A stretch of 64,000 nucleotides of DNA, from assembly GCF_001274635.1 (NCBI RefSeq), contig NZ_LBGV01000001.1, positions 2,914,001 through 2,978,000 on the forward strand, read 5' to 3'. Position 1 is the stretch's first letter. Each line of letters opens with the position of its first letter. This DNA comes from Persicobacter sp. CCB-QB2. GTDB lineage: Bacteria > Bacteroidota > Bacteroidia > Cytophagales > Cyclobacteriaceae. The position numbers and the translations under genes are program-made. The notes beneath the pieces were generated by a model. The model did no database searches, was not told the DNA's origin, and was given only the letters and a program-made list of their open reading frames with translations. This document shows, piece by piece, positions 51,594 to 61,100 of the stretch.

Positions 51594-53243
51594 ATGAAAA
51601 AGAACCACATACTCTCCCTTGCCTTTGCAGGAGGACTACTATTGGGAGGATGCCAGGCAGATCAAAAAAAAGCTGAAAATTCCAGCCTATCGGTATCAGA
51701 TCCGGTTCAGGAAAAAGTAAACCAGTATGATCATTTTACTTTGACTGCCGACCTTTCCCATTTGAGTGAGAACCAGAAAAAAATGATTCCGCTGTTGATT
51801 CAAGTAGCTGAAATCATGGATGATATTTTTTGGCAGGAAGCTTACGGAGACAAAAATGCTTTGCTGGAACAGCTAAGTCCGGCAGAAAAAGCCTATGCTG
51901 TAATCAACTATGGACCCTGGGATCGCTTGGAAAACAATAAGCCCTTTATCCAAGGCGTGGGAGAAAAGCCTAAAGGAGCGAATTATTACCCGGCAGATAT
52001 GACCAAGGAGGAGTTTGAGAAATCTTCAGCGTCTGATATCAACAGCTTATACACCATGGTCAGAAGGGGAGAGGACGGAAACTTGGTGGCCATCCCTTAT
52101 CATGAATTTTTCAAAGCACAAACGGAGGAAGCTGCACAGTTATTAGAACAAGCAGCCGACTTGGCCGAAGATAAAGGTTTCCAAAAATACCTTCAATTAA
52201 GAGCAAAAGCCCTCCGAGCTGATGAATACTTCGAGTCGGATTTAGCCTGGATGGACATGAAGGACAATATGATTGACCTGGTGGTGGGGCCTATAGAAAC
52301 CTATGAAGATAAGCTATTTGGCAATAAAGCATCCCATGAAGCCTACGTTTTAATAAAAGATATGGAGTGGAGTAAGAAATTAGCCAAATTTGCCTCTTTT
52401 CTTCCAGAGCTTCAGCGCAATCTTCCGGTAGCGGAAGCTTATAAAAAAGAAGAAGCCGGAACCGACTCTGATCTGAATGCCTATGATGTCGTCTATTATG
52501 CAGGAGATTGTAATGCGGCATCAAAAACCATTGCCATTAACCTGCCCAATGATGAAAAAGTGCAACTGGAAAAAGGTACTCGCCGACTGCAGCTAAAAAA
52601 TGCCATGAAGGCCAAATTTGACAAAATCATGCTGCCCATTGCCAGTGCATTAATTGTGGAAGAACAAAGAAGCAATGTGACTTTCGACGCCTTTTTTGCC
52701 AATACCATGTTCCATGAAGTAGCCCATGGTTTGGGAATAAAAAATACCATTAACAATAAGGGAATGGTAAGAGCTGCCCTTAAAGAACATGCCTCGGCCT
52801 TGGAAGAAGGAAAAGCAGATATTCTTGGCCTGTATATGATCGATCAATTACATGCTAAAGGAGAATTGGAAGGGGAGATGAAAGATTACTATACTACCTT
52901 CCTGGCAGGTATTTTCCGCTCCGTACGCTTCGGAGCAGCCTCTGCACATGGTGTGGCGAATATGATTCGATTCAATTATTTCAAGGAATTCGGCGCATTT
53001 TCCAAAGACGAAGCCACCGGCCTTTACCGTGTTAATTATGAAAAAATGGAGGAGGCGGTAAATGCCTTGTCAGAGAAAATATTAACGCTGCAGGGTAATG
53101 GCGATTACGATGGAGTAGCCGCATTGGTAGAAAAAAGCGGCAAAATAAGCCCGGAACTACAAGCGGATTTGGATAAACTATCTGAGTTAAATATCCCTAA
53201 AGATGTGGTCTTCCAGCAGGGAATAAAAGAATTGGGGCTTTAG
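51594..53243 (+). CDS. M49-like zinc peptidase lipoprotein (DPP III-type)
   Basis: About 549 residues from MKKNHILSLAFAGGLLLGGCQ, a lipoprotein leader with the cysteine at about residue 20. The catalytic site reads FHEVAHGLG near residue 374 (HEXXH, two zinc histidines and the glutamate base), followed about 30 residues later by EEGKADILGL (third zinc ligand region, E-x-x-x-A-D). Sequence and layout resemble dipeptidyl-peptidase III (family M49), whose common form is HEXXGH; HEXXH is known from a few bacterial members such as that of Caldithrix. It probably removes dipeptides outside the cytoplasm. The longer start at 51561 would overlap the previous gene. Confidence 0.8.
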   Translation: MKKNHILSLAFAGGLLLGGCQADQKKAENSSLSVSDPVQEKVNQYDHFTLTADLSHLSENQKKMIPLLIQVAEIMDDIFWQEAYGDKNALLEQLSPAEKAYAVINYGPWDRLENNKPFIQGVGEKPKGANYYPADMTKEEFEKSSASDINSLYTMVRRGEDGNLVAIPYHEFFKAQTEEAAQLLEQAADLAEDKGFQKYLQLRAKALRADEYFESDLAWMDMKDNMIDLVVGPIETYEDKLFGNKASHEAYVLIKDMEWSKKLAKFASFLPELQRNLPVAEAYKKEEAGTDSDLNAYDVVYYAGDCNAASKTIAINLPNDEKVQLEKGTRRLQLKNAMKAKFDKIMLPIASALIVEEQRSNVTFDAFFANTMFHEVAHGLGIKNTINNKGMVRAALKEHASALEEGKADILGLYMIDQLHAKGELEGEMKDYYTTFLAGIFRSVRFGAASAHGVANMIRFNYFKEFGAFSKDEATGLYRVNYEKMEEAVNALSEKILTLQGNGDYDGVAALVEKSGKISPELQADLDKLSELNIPKDVVFQQGIKELGL

Positions 53244-53359
53244 TAGCAAGGCCTAATTAAAGTGCTACATGTTTAGCAAAAAAATGAAGTATTTTGGAAG
53301 CGCTGCAGGTTTTTCAAAGCACAATGCAATGCTATTTTTTTAAAATAAACCAAAATCAA

Positions 53360-53453
53360 ATACGATCGTATTAATTTTCTTCAGATAAAGGGGGATTTAA
53401 ATATCAATTAAATCCCTTCAGAAAAGCCAGTGTGAAAGCACTGGCTTTTTTTT
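53360..53453 (+). ncRNA. Candidate small RNA or structured 3' end
   Basis: In the 324-bp gap after the peptidase gene: a perfect palindrome ATACGATCGTAT (53360-53371), a hairpin GGGATTTAA/TTAAATCCC (53392-53416) and an intrinsic terminator (53422-53453), in a row. The terminator is 180 bp from the nearest upstream stop codon, farther than any other here, so an independent short transcript is possible. No promoter is certain. Confidence 0.3.
53422..53453 (+). terminator. Intrinsic terminator
   Basis: Stem AAAAGCCAGTG/CACTGGCTTTT with a 6- to 8-nt loop and eight T residues. Confidence 0.85.
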
Positions 53454-53567
53454 GCACTCAAAAACGTACAGTCCTTCTCAGTGGTAAATTATCCCAAAAT
53501 GCCTCATTCCAGCCTGAAATTTCGTATTTTCACCTAACAAAAAATTAAAGAACAAACCCCAAATAGA

Positions 53568-55097
53568 ATGAACCTGAACTTTTTATCCCAACTAAAACTC
53601 GAGCATGAAAACTTGGGTATCGCCATTGGTAACCAATGGCAAAGAGGTAATGGCCCCAAAATAAAAAGTACTTCTCCAGTCAATGGCAATACCATTGGAG
53701 AGGTGCAGCTGGCCACCGAAGAACAGTATCATCAGGTAGTTGATCAGGCCAGGAAGGATTTCCTTGAATGGAGAAATATACCTGCTCCGAAAAGAGGAGA
53801 AATCGTTCGACAGATAGGGGAGGCCTTCCGTCAAAATAAAGAAGCGCTCGGCCATTTAGTTTCCTATGAGATGGGGAAATCCCTTCAGGAAGGACTAGGG
53901 GAAGTACAGGAGATGATAGATATTGCTGACTTTGCGGTGGGCTTATCCCGACAATTGCACGGTCTGACCATGCATTCTGAACGTCCACAGCACCGCATGT
54001 ATGAACAGTATCATCCGCTGGGCGTGGTGGGCATCATTTCGGCCTTTAACTTTCCGGTAGCGGTGTGGTCATGGAATGCTTTCCTGGCCTGGGTATGTGG
54101 AGATGTTTGCATTTGGAAACCTTCCGAAAAAACACCCCTTTCAGCAATTGCGTGTCAAAAAATTGTGCAGGAGGTATTGCAAGCCAACCATGCCCCGGCA
54201 GCAGTAAGCTGCCTTGTGGTGGGAGATGCTTCAGTGGGTAAAGCCATGGCTAACGATAAGCATGTTCCTTTGGTTTCCGCAACGGGATCTACCAAAATGG
54301 GAAAATCAGTGGGGGCTGCAGTGGGGGCGCGTCTTGGAAAAAGTCTTTTGGAACTAGGCGGAAATAATGCCATTATCATAACACCGGAGGCAGATTTAGA
54401 GATGTCGATCATTGGGGCGCTATTCGGAGCTGTAGGTACCTGTGGGCAGCGATGTACCTCTACGCGTAGATTAATCGTCCATGAATCTATCATAGAGACG
54501 GTGGCTGAAAAACTTAAAAATGCCTATGCCCAACTAAAAATCGGAAATCCGCTGGATACGGAAAACCATGTGGGGCCATTAATTGATAAAGAGGCGGTCA
54601 ATAATTATCTGAATGCCATAGCCAAAGCCAAAGAAGAAGGAGCCGAAGTGATTATCGATGGAACAGTTTTGGAAGGAGAGCGCTACAGTTCCGGCTGCTA
54701 TGTGCAACCTGCCATCTTCAAAGTAGAAAATGAATACAAAATTGTTCAGGAAGAGACTTTCGCACCAATTTTGTACCTGATTTCGTACAATAGCCTGGAG
54801 GAAGCCATAGCGAAACAAAATGATGTGCCACAAGGGCTGAGTTCTGCCATCATGACTTTGAATATGAGAGAGGCGGAGCAATTCTTATCCACTAATGGTT
54901 CCGACTGCGGCATTGCCAATGTAAATATTGGCACCTCCGGGGCAGAAATCGGCGGCGCCTTTGGTGGTGAAAAAGAAACGGGTGGAGGTAGAGAGTCCGG
55001 ATCAGATGCCTGGAAAATCTATATGCGCAGGCAAACTAATACCATGAACTATGGTTCGAATTTACCTCTGGCTCAAGGCATTGAATTCAATATTTAA
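53568..55097 (+). CDS. Aldehyde dehydrogenase, ALDH7 type
   Basis: 509 residues of the NAD-dependent aldehyde dehydrogenase superfamily. VVGIISAFNFPVAVWSWNAFLAWVCGDVCIWKPSEKTPLSA (about 145-186), GSTKMGKSVG, the general base in LLELGGNNAIII (about 262-273), and the catalytic cysteine near residue 296 in GTCGQRCTSTRRL; the C-terminus NVNIGTSGAEIGGAFGGEKETGGGRESGSDAWK is typical of ALDH7/AmaB, which oxidises alpha-aminoadipate semialdehyde (piperideine-6-carboxylate) in lysine breakdown. Substrate is by resemblance. A single gene with a TATTTTCA element about 40 bp upstream. Confidence 0.9.
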   Translation: MNLNFLSQLKLEHENLGIAIGNQWQRGNGPKIKSTSPVNGNTIGEVQLATEEQYHQVVDQARKDFLEWRNIPAPKRGEIVRQIGEAFRQNKEALGHLVSYEMGKSLQEGLGEVQEMIDIADFAVGLSRQLHGLTMHSERPQHRMYEQYHPLGVVGIISAFNFPVAVWSWNAFLAWVCGDVCIWKPSEKTPLSAIACQKIVQEVLQANHAPAAVSCLVVGDASVGKAMANDKHVPLVSATGSTKMGKSVGAAVGARLGKSLLELGGNNAIIITPEADLEMSIIGALFGAVGTCGQRCTSTRRLIVHESIIETVAEKLKNAYAQLKIGNPLDTENHVGPLIDKEAVNNYLNAIAKAKEEGAEVIIDGTVLEGERYSSGCYVQPAIFKVENEYKIVQEETFAPILYLISYNSLEEAIAKQNDVPQGLSSAIMTLNMREAEQFLSTNGSDCGIANVNIGTSGAEIGGAFGGEKETGGGRESGSDAWKIYMRRQTNTMNYGSNLPLAQGIEFNI

Positions 55098-55189
55098 TGT
55101 AATTATTTATTAACAATTTTATGATTTAATTGAAAAAAAATCATTTAATTACGTTACGTTTATGAACTGTTTTAAATAAATAAGTTATC

Positions 55190-55606
55190 ATGAGTCCAAA
55201 TAGTCCCAAATATTCCGCGGTGATGCTGATCGACGATAATGAGATTGACAATCTAATTAATCAAAAGATGATTGAGGCGGCCAATATTACGGAAAGAATC
55301 TATACCCATACTGGTGCTAAAAGTGCAGTTGAGTTCTTAAGAAATATTGAAAAAATGGAAGAAGTGGCCGAGAGCGTTCTTCCAGAAGTCATTTTCCTCG
55401 ATATTGATATGCCTTTAATGGATGGATTTCAATTTTTGGATGAATTCGACAAACTTTCAGATCTTACAAAGAACAAATGTAAAATCGTGATGCTGACTTC
55501 CTCCATTAACCCGCAGGATGTTAGCAAATCAAAAAAATACGATTACGTAAAACAATACATCAACAAGCCACTGTCTCAAGACAATTTGGCAAAGTTGGAA
55601 ATCTAA
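55190..55606 (+). CDS. Single-domain response regulator
   Basis: 138 residues forming only a CheY-like receiver: acidic pocket MLIDDNEIDN (about 12-21), phosphorylation site in VIFLDIDMPLMDGFQFLDE (Asp near 68), VMLTSSINPQDVSKS (switch threonine/serine) and the conserved lysine in YINKPLSQDNL. There is no output domain, so it relays or competes for phosphoryl groups. The IDDNEIDN type with large bacteroidete inserts often works beside hybrid histidine kinases; none is adjacent. Confidence 0.92.
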   Translation: MSPNSPKYSAVMLIDDNEIDNLINQKMIEAANITERIYTHTGAKSAVEFLRNIEKMEEVAESVLPEVIFLDIDMPLMDGFQFLDEFDKLSDLTKNKCKIVMLTSSINPQDVSKSKKYDYVKQYINKPLSQDNLAKLEI

Positions 55607-55610
55607 AAAC

Positions 55611-55643
55611 AAAAAATCCCGTTCAGATGAGCGGGAGTTTTTT
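55611..55643. terminator. Bidirectional terminator response regulator/sod
   Basis: A stem AAAAAATCCCG/CGGGAGTTTTT (one mismatch) with A and T runs between the two convergent genes. Confidence 0.7.
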
Positions 55644-55662
55644 ATTCATTATCTAATGCCGA

Positions 55663-56268
55663 TTATTTCGCAGCAGCAAAGTTTTTAGAAACCTGCTCCC
55701 AATTAATAACATTAAAGAATCCACCGATATAATCCGGACGACGATTCTGGTAATGCAAATAGTAAGCATGCTCCCAAACATCCAACCCTAAAATTGGTGT
55801 TCCTTTTTCTTCTGCAATATCCATCAATGGATTGTCCTGATTAGCAGTTGAAGTCACGGCCAAAGAACCATCAGCCTTAACAATCAACCAAGCCCACCCT
55901 GAACCAAAACGCGTGGCCGCTGCATTGGAGAAAGTCTCTTTGAATGCGTCAAAAGAACCAAAAGCGGCATCAATAGCTGAAGCCAATTCTGTTGATGGCT
56001 GACCACCATTTGCACTCAAAATGCTCCAGAACAAGGTGTGGTTGTAGTGACCTCCACCATTATTTCTTACTGCCGTCCCCAAAGATCCTACTTCTGCCAT
56101 CAAGTCTTCGATAGATTTATCAGCAGCGGGTGTTCCTTCAATAGCAGCATTCAATTTTGCTACATATCCGGCATGGTGTTTACCATGATGAATTTCCATA
56201 GTGCGCGCATCAATATGTGGTTCCAGCGCATCAAAAGCGTAAGGCAAAGCCGGTAATTCGAAAGCCAT
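55663..56268 (-). CDS. sodA: Superoxide dismutase, Mn/Fe family (Mn-type signature)
   Basis: 201 residues from [32 protein letters not shown]. It removes superoxide in the cytoplasm. Metal ligands are His in [12 protein letters not shown] and NHTLFW, and Asp/His in [24 protein letters not shown]. The [11 protein letters not shown] context and the glutamine in STANQDNPL are those of manganese-type rather than iron-type enzymes, although cambialistic use is possible. An in-frame ATG 30 bp upstream would add ten residues not seen in the family. The 536-bp region before it contains family A copy A4. Confidence 0.94.
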   Translation of the reverse strand: MAFELPALPYAFDALEPHIDARTMEIHHGKHHAGYVAKLNAAIEGTPAADKSIEDLMAEVGSLGTAVRNNGGGHYNHTLFWSILSANGGQPSTELASAIDAAFGSFDAFKETFSNAAATRFGSGWAWLIVKADGSLAVTSTANQDNPLMDIAEEKGTPILGLDVWEHAYYLHYQNRRPDYIGGFFNVINWEQVSKNFAAAK

Positions 56269-56804
56269 GATTATTGTGTTTAATTGGTATTGTTTCAATT
56301 GTTTTTCACTGAAAATCAGTAGAATTAAGATAATTTTTTTCTTCAGAAAGTCCTAAATAAAAGGATTAATTATCTTATTCACTTCTGATTTTCAGACGGA
56401 AATTAGCATACTCCGTTCGCTATTCCCAATTGATAAAAACCATAATCCTATTGAAGGAATTGATTCTCCCTGATAATGAGTATTTAGCAAGCAGGAACCT
56501 CACAAAATTGCTCCAACAACAATGATACTACTATAGCCCGAAAATAATTCTAGCGGGAATTAATCATGTTTAAATCCTAATTTAGCTGCTATGCGGTAAA
56601 TATGAAGGAATAAATTCCTATTTCGGTTTTTTCCCAACACAGAAGAGGAATAAGAAAGATTACCCCAATTTGAGCTATTAAAATAACCAGCAAAGTCAAC
56701 CGTAATGCAATGAAAATAAATCCAGCGGTGAATAATTAGGGTAACATCACTTCTGCTATAATGGTCATTTAATTGAACATCACACTTTTAAACACAAGCG
56801 GGTT
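56269..56804. other. Intergenic region with family A copy A4
   Basis: About 540 bp between sod and tadA (both minus). The sod promoter should lie near 56290-56400. 56530-56743 is a family A repeat. A direct CATCACTTCT/CATCACACTT pair follows at 56745 and 56779. No gene is seen. Confidence 0.5.
56530..56743 (+). repeat. Family A intergenic repeat, copy A4
   Basis: Left end TAGCCCGAAAATAATTC, then TTAATCATGTTTAAATCC, GAAGGAATAAATTCCTATTTC (perfect AGGAAT/ATTCCT hairpin), ACCCCAATTTGAGC (56662-56675, a degraded central palindrome) and CAGCGGTGAATAATTAGGG at the right. The order is the same as in A1. Confidence 0.68.
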
Positions 56805-57260
56805 TTACTTACGCAATTTTTGGAAAAACTCATCCACTATGGCCTGACACTCCGCCTGCATGATTCCTCTGACGATCTCGGTTTTTCCATGCAGCACCGG
56901 AGGATCCAGCCGCTCATAGCCTCGTTTTAAATCCGCAGCACCGAATACCACTTTACTCACCTGCGCCCAAAATATGGCACCTGCACACATGGTACAGGGT
57001 TCCATTGTAACATAAAGTGTACAATCTTTCAAGTACTTCCCACCAATGGCATTGGCCGCAGCAGTAATGGCTAACATTTCGGCATGTGCCGTTACATCAG
57101 ACAATCGCTCGGTTTGGTTGTGGGCTCTGGCTATTATTCGGTTTTTCCACACGACCACCGCACCAACCGGTATTTCCTCTTCTTCAAACGCTACCTCCGC
57201 TTCCTGTAAAGCCTGACGCATGAAATAATTATCATCAAAAGGGTTTATCAACTCACTCAT
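56805..57260 (-). CDS. tadA: tRNA adenosine(34) deaminase / nucleoside deaminase
   Basis: 151 residues of the cytidine-deaminase fold. Zinc site: TAHAEMLAI (about 54-62) and MEPCTMCAGAIFWAQV (about 84-99); also GAVVVWKNRIIARAHN and FGAADLKRG. This is the TadA family, converting A34 to inosine in tRNA-Arg(ACG); guanine deaminases are similar, so exact substrate is not proven. It overlaps the upstream gene at 57257-57260 (ATGA), so the two are translationally coupled. Confidence 0.88.
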   Translation of the reverse strand: MSELINPFDDNYFMRQALQEAEVAFEEEEIPVGAVVVWKNRIIARAHNQTERLSDVTAHAEMLAITAAANAIGGKYLKDCTLYVTMEPCTMCAGAIFWAQVSKVVFGAADLKRGYERLDPPVLHGKTEIVRGIMQAECQAIVDEFFQKLRK

Positions 57261-57802
57261 TTTATCATTAGGGTATTTAACACCATCATAGCAGTATTCT
57301 GATATTGTGATTTAATCCGGCTATTACAGGAAAAATTATAGGTCAACAGCTGTCCATTATCAATGGTATAGGCTATTAGGTTATATTTTCTTCCCACCCC
57401 ATTGGAAGGTCCTTCTCCACTTGGTAGCGGCGCATCAAATTCAAATACGAGAAACGATTTACCATTGATTTCCAGCACCTCTTCCCTGCTAAAATCAATA
57501 TCTCCGTTCAGCTCCTGAATAGAACTCTTGAAAAAGCCTCTCAGGATCGGGAAGTCAGCCGTAGACCATTGACTAGGCTTTTGAGACAAGGTTAAGTCTG
57601 CCTGGCCGTTTAAATCTGACATCGCTGAAATAACGGCGCTACTTCCGGCATATTTCCGGGCAATTACATCCGCTGCCATAGGTCTGAAATCAGTTGGTAC
57701 TTCGATAGTGATCTCATCATTCACTTTTACTTTTTCCAATTGCTGCGCTTGAAGGCAGAAAGGCAGCATCAGGAATACCACCGCCATGTATATCTTTTTC
57801 AT
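57257..57802 (-). CDS. Exported protein of unknown function
   Basis: 181 residues with a signal peptide (MKKIYMAVVFLMLPFCLQAQQ). The mature part (VNDEITIEVPTDFRPMAADVIARKYAGSSAVISAMSD..., LVFEFDAPLPSGEG..., QLLTYNFSCNSRIKSQYQNTAMMVLNTL) looks like one compact periplasmic alpha/beta domain, of the type seen in PsbP/DUF1795-like proteins; this is only a guess. Its last four bases overlap tadA. Confidence 0.65.
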   Translation of the reverse strand: MKKIYMAVVFLMLPFCLQAQQLEKVKVNDEITIEVPTDFRPMAADVIARKYAGSSAVISAMSDLNGQADLTLSQKPSQWSTADFPILRGFFKSSIQELNGDIDFSREEVLEINGKSFLVFEFDAPLPSGEGPSNGVGRKYNLIAYTIDNGQLLTYNFSCNSRIKSQYQNTAMMVLNTLMIK

Positions 57803-57833
57803 AATTACTTAAAGGTTGAATGCCCCAAAAATA

Positions 57834-57863
57834 AAAAAGCCGACCAAATTGGCCGGCTTTTTC
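57834..57863 (-). terminator. Intrinsic terminator after infB
   Basis: Stem AAAAAGCCGACC/GGCCGGCTTTTT (one mismatch) with a T run on the minus strand, about 20 bp past the infB stop; it ends the rimP-nusA-infB unit. Confidence 0.8.
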
Positions 57864-57882
57864 AATAATATTTTTCTCGTTA

Positions 57883-60800
57883 TTAAAGCGTACGCTTTGT
57901 CTCCTGGATCTCATATGACTCAATAACGTCACCGATTTTGATATCGTTGAAACCGTTGATTGAGATACCACAGTCGTAACCTTTCTTCACTTCTGCTACA
58001 TCGTCTTTGAAGCGTTTCAAAGCACCCAATGCACCAGAGTAAATCACGATACCGTCACGGATCAATCTCACATCATTACCACGCTTGATGATACCGTCGG
58101 TAACCATACAACCTGCAATAGTACCCACTTTAGAGATTTTGAAGGTCTCACGTACTTCGGCGTTACCCATGATGACTTCTTGTTCTTCTGGAGCCAACAT
58201 ACCTTCCATCGCATCTTTCACCTCGTTAATCGCATCGTAGATGATAGAGTACAGACGGATATCAATTTCTTCAGATTCGGCAATTCTTCTCGCCTGAACG
58301 GAAGGACGAACCTGGAAACCGATGATAATCGCATCAGAAGCAGAGGCCAACAATACATCAGACTCAGAGATCTGACCTACAGCCTTGTGAATAATATTCA
58401 CGGCTACCTCATCAGTAGACAATTTCAATAAGGAATCAGACAATGCCTCAACGGAGCCATCCACGTCACCCTTAACGATAATATTCAATTCCTGGAATGA
58501 TCCAATCGCCAATCGACGGCCAATCTCATCCAGAGTAATGTGTTTCTTCGTACGAACAGACTGTTCACGAGCCAACTGCTGACGTTTCGTTGCAATTTCA
58601 CGCGCCTCACGGTCCGTTTCCATCACATTCAACTTGTCACCCGCCTGTGGAGCACCATCCAAACCTAATACCTGAACCGGTGTCGCTGGCCCTACGGACT
58701 CCAAACGGTTTCCACGGTGGTCATACATGGCTTTTACTTTACCATAATGCTGACCGGCCAACATGATGTCTCCGATATTCAAAGTACCGTTTTCTACCAA
58801 CATGGTAGCGACATAACCACGACCTTTATCCAAAGAAGCCTCCACTACAGTACCTGCTGCTTCACGATTTGGATTGGCTTTCAATTCCAAAATCTCCGCT
58901 TCAAGCAATACTTTCTCCAGTAGCTCTTCTACACCCTGACCTGACTTAGCAGAAATTTCCTGACACTGGTATTTACCACCCCAGTCCTCTACCAAGATAT
59001 TCATTTGTGACAACTCATCACGGATTTTATCCGCATTCGCTGCCGGCTTATCAATTTTGTTAATCGCAATTACGATTGGTACACCCGCTACCTGAGCGTG
59101 GTTGATGGCCTCTTTTGTTTGTGGCATTACCGCGTCATCGGCTGCTACTACGATAATGGCAACGTCGGTAACTTTCGCACCACGTGCACGCATCGCAGTA
59201 AAGGCTTCGTGACCTGGAGTATCCAGGAATGCTACACGCTTACCAGTTTCGGTCATCACGTCATAAGCACCAATGTGCTGCGTAATACCACCGGCCTCAG
59301 ATGCCGTTACGTTAGCGTTACGGATATAATCCAAAAGGGAAGTTTTACCGTGGTCAACGTGACCCATGATCGTTACGATCGGTGCTCTTTCCTGTAGATC
59401 TTCAGCCTTATCCTCTACAACGGTAACTTCAGTCTCGTCCTCTGCAGAAGCAAATTCTGCATCGTAACCAAACTCATCGGCTAATAAAGTAATCGCTTCC
59501 GCATCCAAACGCTGGTTGATGGATACGAACATGCCCATATTCATGGCTGTTGCAATCACTTCGTTTACAGAAACCTCCATCAAAGTAGCCAAATCGTTCG
59601 CAGAAATAAATTCTGTTACTTTTAGCTTCTTTGCATCCAGTCTTTCCTGCTCCATCTCCGCCTCAAAGGCTTCACTGGCACGGTTTCTCTTATCTTTTCT
59701 GTATTTAGAACGGTTAGAAGCCTGATTTCCTTTGTTTCCGCCGGAAAGCTTAGCAAGCGTCTGCTTGATTTGCTCCTGAATTTGCTTATCTGTAAGCTCC
59801 TCCTTTTGTGGCTGTGGCTTTCTTCCGCCTTTTCTATTCTGATTTTGATTACGGCCTCTTCCGCCACCTTGCTGATTTCGGTTACCACCGCCACCTTGCT
59901 GGTTGCGATTACCTCCACCCTGCTGATTGCGATTGCCGCCGCCCTGGCTTTGCTGATTGCGATTGCCGCCACCTTGCTGGTTACGGTTTCCTCCGCCTTG
60001 CTGATTACCACCTTGCTGACCACCCTGGTTCTGTACGTTCCCCTGGCCATCTTTGGTAATGCGCTTGCGCTGTCTCTTTTTTCCGCGACCTTTGTCATCA
60101 GAAGATGCTATCGGCTTTTTCTTTGGCTTGCGCTCAAAAGAACTCAAGTCGATTTTACCTACTACTTTTAATCCCTGCAGCTTGTCTGCCTGGGCTGTAA
60201 TTACCTTACCGGACTCACCAGTAGTAGTTCCTTTCTGATCGGCATTCCCCTCAGAAGTCCCCTTTGCTTGAGGAGCATCTTTTTTAGTTGCTGCCTCAAC
60301 GGTATTTTCCTTTTCCAAAACTTTATTCTCTGAAACCGGCTTCTCCGGTGTTTCTTTAGTTGCTTTCTCGGTTTGGGCTGGCTTTTCAGGGGCAGCCTCT
60401 TTCTTCGGAGGATTTACTTTAGCGGCATCAGTTTTTTCAATCTTCTCCTCAGAAGGTTTTTTCTCCTGTGCTTTCGGTGGTGTAGCCTTCTTGGGCTCAG
60501 CAGCTTTTTTCTTTTCTGCCGGTTTTGGGGATGGCTTTTTCAAAGCATCCAAATCAATTTTACCAACCACTTTCAATCCTTCCAGTTGTGGATCTTCCAC
60601 TTTAGGTATTTCCTTTTGCTGAGGTTTTTCTTCCTCTTTTTTTGGCGTCAGGGGCTCATCGCTCATGTTTTTGATAAACACTTGCTTCTCCTCCTGAAAT
60701 TCTTCTTCTTTTTTAGCAGTTTCCTTTTTGCTGGTCTCATTACCGGCGTTCGCTGCTCTTTTTGAAGTACCGATTTGCAGTTCAGCCGCTTCCTCCTTGT

Positions 60801-60978
60801 CCTGAGCGGATCCCTGAAATTCCTTTGCTACAAGGCGGAATTCTTCCTCAGATAATTTAGAGTTAGGATTACGTGAAACCTCATACCCTTTCTTCGTCAA
60901 AAAATCGACGACAGAGTTAAGGCCCACATTTAATTTGGAGGCGACTTTACTTAATCGGTGCTTTTTTTCTTCTGCCAT
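57883..60978 (-). CDS. infB: Translation initiation factor IF-2
   Basis: 1031 residues. The first 60 residues form the IF2_N-type domain ([23 protein letters not shown]). Next comes a long charged, K/E/P/A-rich linker with two copies of [10 protein letters not shown] (about 128 and 268), then a G/N/Q/R-rich tract (about 310-385), a second IF2_N block ([29 protein letters not shown]), the GTPase domain with [12 protein letters not shown] (about 535-546), DTPGHEAF and NKIDK, and two beta-barrel domains. IF-2 brings initiator tRNA to the small subunit. The domain order is normal for Bacteroidota; the G/N/Q tract is variable material. Confidence 0.97.
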   Translation of the reverse strand: MAEEKKHRLSKVASKLNVGLNSVVDFLTKKGYEVSRNPNSKLSEEEFRLVAKEFQGSAQDKEEAAELQIGTSKRAANAGNETSKKETAKKEEEFQEEKQVFIKNMSDEPLTPKKEEEKPQQKEIPKVEDPQLEGLKVVGKIDLDALKKPSPKPAEKKKAAEPKKATPPKAQEKKPSEEKIEKTDAAKVNPPKKEAAPEKPAQTEKATKETPEKPVSENKVLEKENTVEAATKKDAPQAKGTSEGNADQKGTTTGESGKVITAQADKLQGLKVVGKIDLSSFERKPKKKPIASSDDKGRGKKRQRKRITKDGQGNVQNQGGQQGGNQQGGGNRNQQGGGNRNQQSQGGGNRNQQGGGNRNQQGGGGNRNQQGGGRGRNQNQNRKGGRKPQPQKEELTDKQIQEQIKQTLAKLSGGNKGNQASNRSKYRKDKRNRASEAFEAEMEQERLDAKKLKVTEFISANDLATLMEVSVNEVIATAMNMGMFVSINQRLDAEAITLLADEFGYDAEFASAEDETEVTVVEDKAEDLQERAPIVTIMGHVDHGKTSLLDYIRNANVTASEAGGITQHIGAYDVMTETGKRVAFLDTPGHEAFTAMRARGAKVTDVAIIVVAADDAVMPQTKEAINHAQVAGVPIVIAINKIDKPAANADKIRDELSQMNILVEDWGGKYQCQEISAKSGQGVEELLEKVLLEAEILELKANPNREAAGTVVEASLDKGRGYVATMLVENGTLNIGDIMLAGQHYGKVKAMYDHRGNRLESVGPATPVQVLGLDGAPQAGDKLNVMETDREAREIATKRQQLAREQSVRTKKHITLDEIGRRLAIGSFQELNIIVKGDVDGSVEALSDSLLKLSTDEVAVNIIHKAVGQISESDVLLASASDAIIIGFQVRPSVQARRIAESEEIDIRLYSIIYDAINEVKDAMEGMLAPEEQEVIMGNAEVRETFKISKVGTIAGCMVTDGIIKRGNDVRLIRDGIVIYSGALGALKRFKDDVAEVKKGYDCGISINGFNDIKIGDVIESYEIQETKRTL
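59826..60045 (-). repeat. Coding repeat GGGNRNQQ in infB
   Basis: Seven or so tandem near-copies of a short unit coding for GGGNRNQQ make up a 70-residue low-complexity tract. The DNA copies are close enough for slippage, so length variation among strains is expected. Confidence 0.8.
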
Positions 60979-61056
60979 ATATTTACTGATGCCTGATGCT
61001 AATAAAAATGAGCTATTCTCAAATGATAGGAAATCCCGAACGACAAATATACATTA

Positions 61057-61090
61057 AAAAGAGACAGGTTCGGGATTCCCTGTCTCTTTA
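61057..61090 (-). terminator. Hairpin between nusA and infB
   Basis: AAAGAGACAGG/CCTGTCTCTTT with a short T run, within 45 bp after the nusA stop and about 80 bp before infB. It could end part of the transcripts or set their ratio. Confidence 0.65.
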
Positions 61091-61100
61091 TGCTATATTT

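Noticed and set aside
59826-60045. Regular repeats resembling a CRISPR array
   Set aside because: The units are short, adjoining, in frame and without unique spacers; they code for GGGNRNQQ within infB.
59770-60171. A 133-codon plus-strand, very hydrophobic frame inside infB
   Set aside because: It is an antisense by-product of the G/N/Q repeat tract and charged linker of IF-2.
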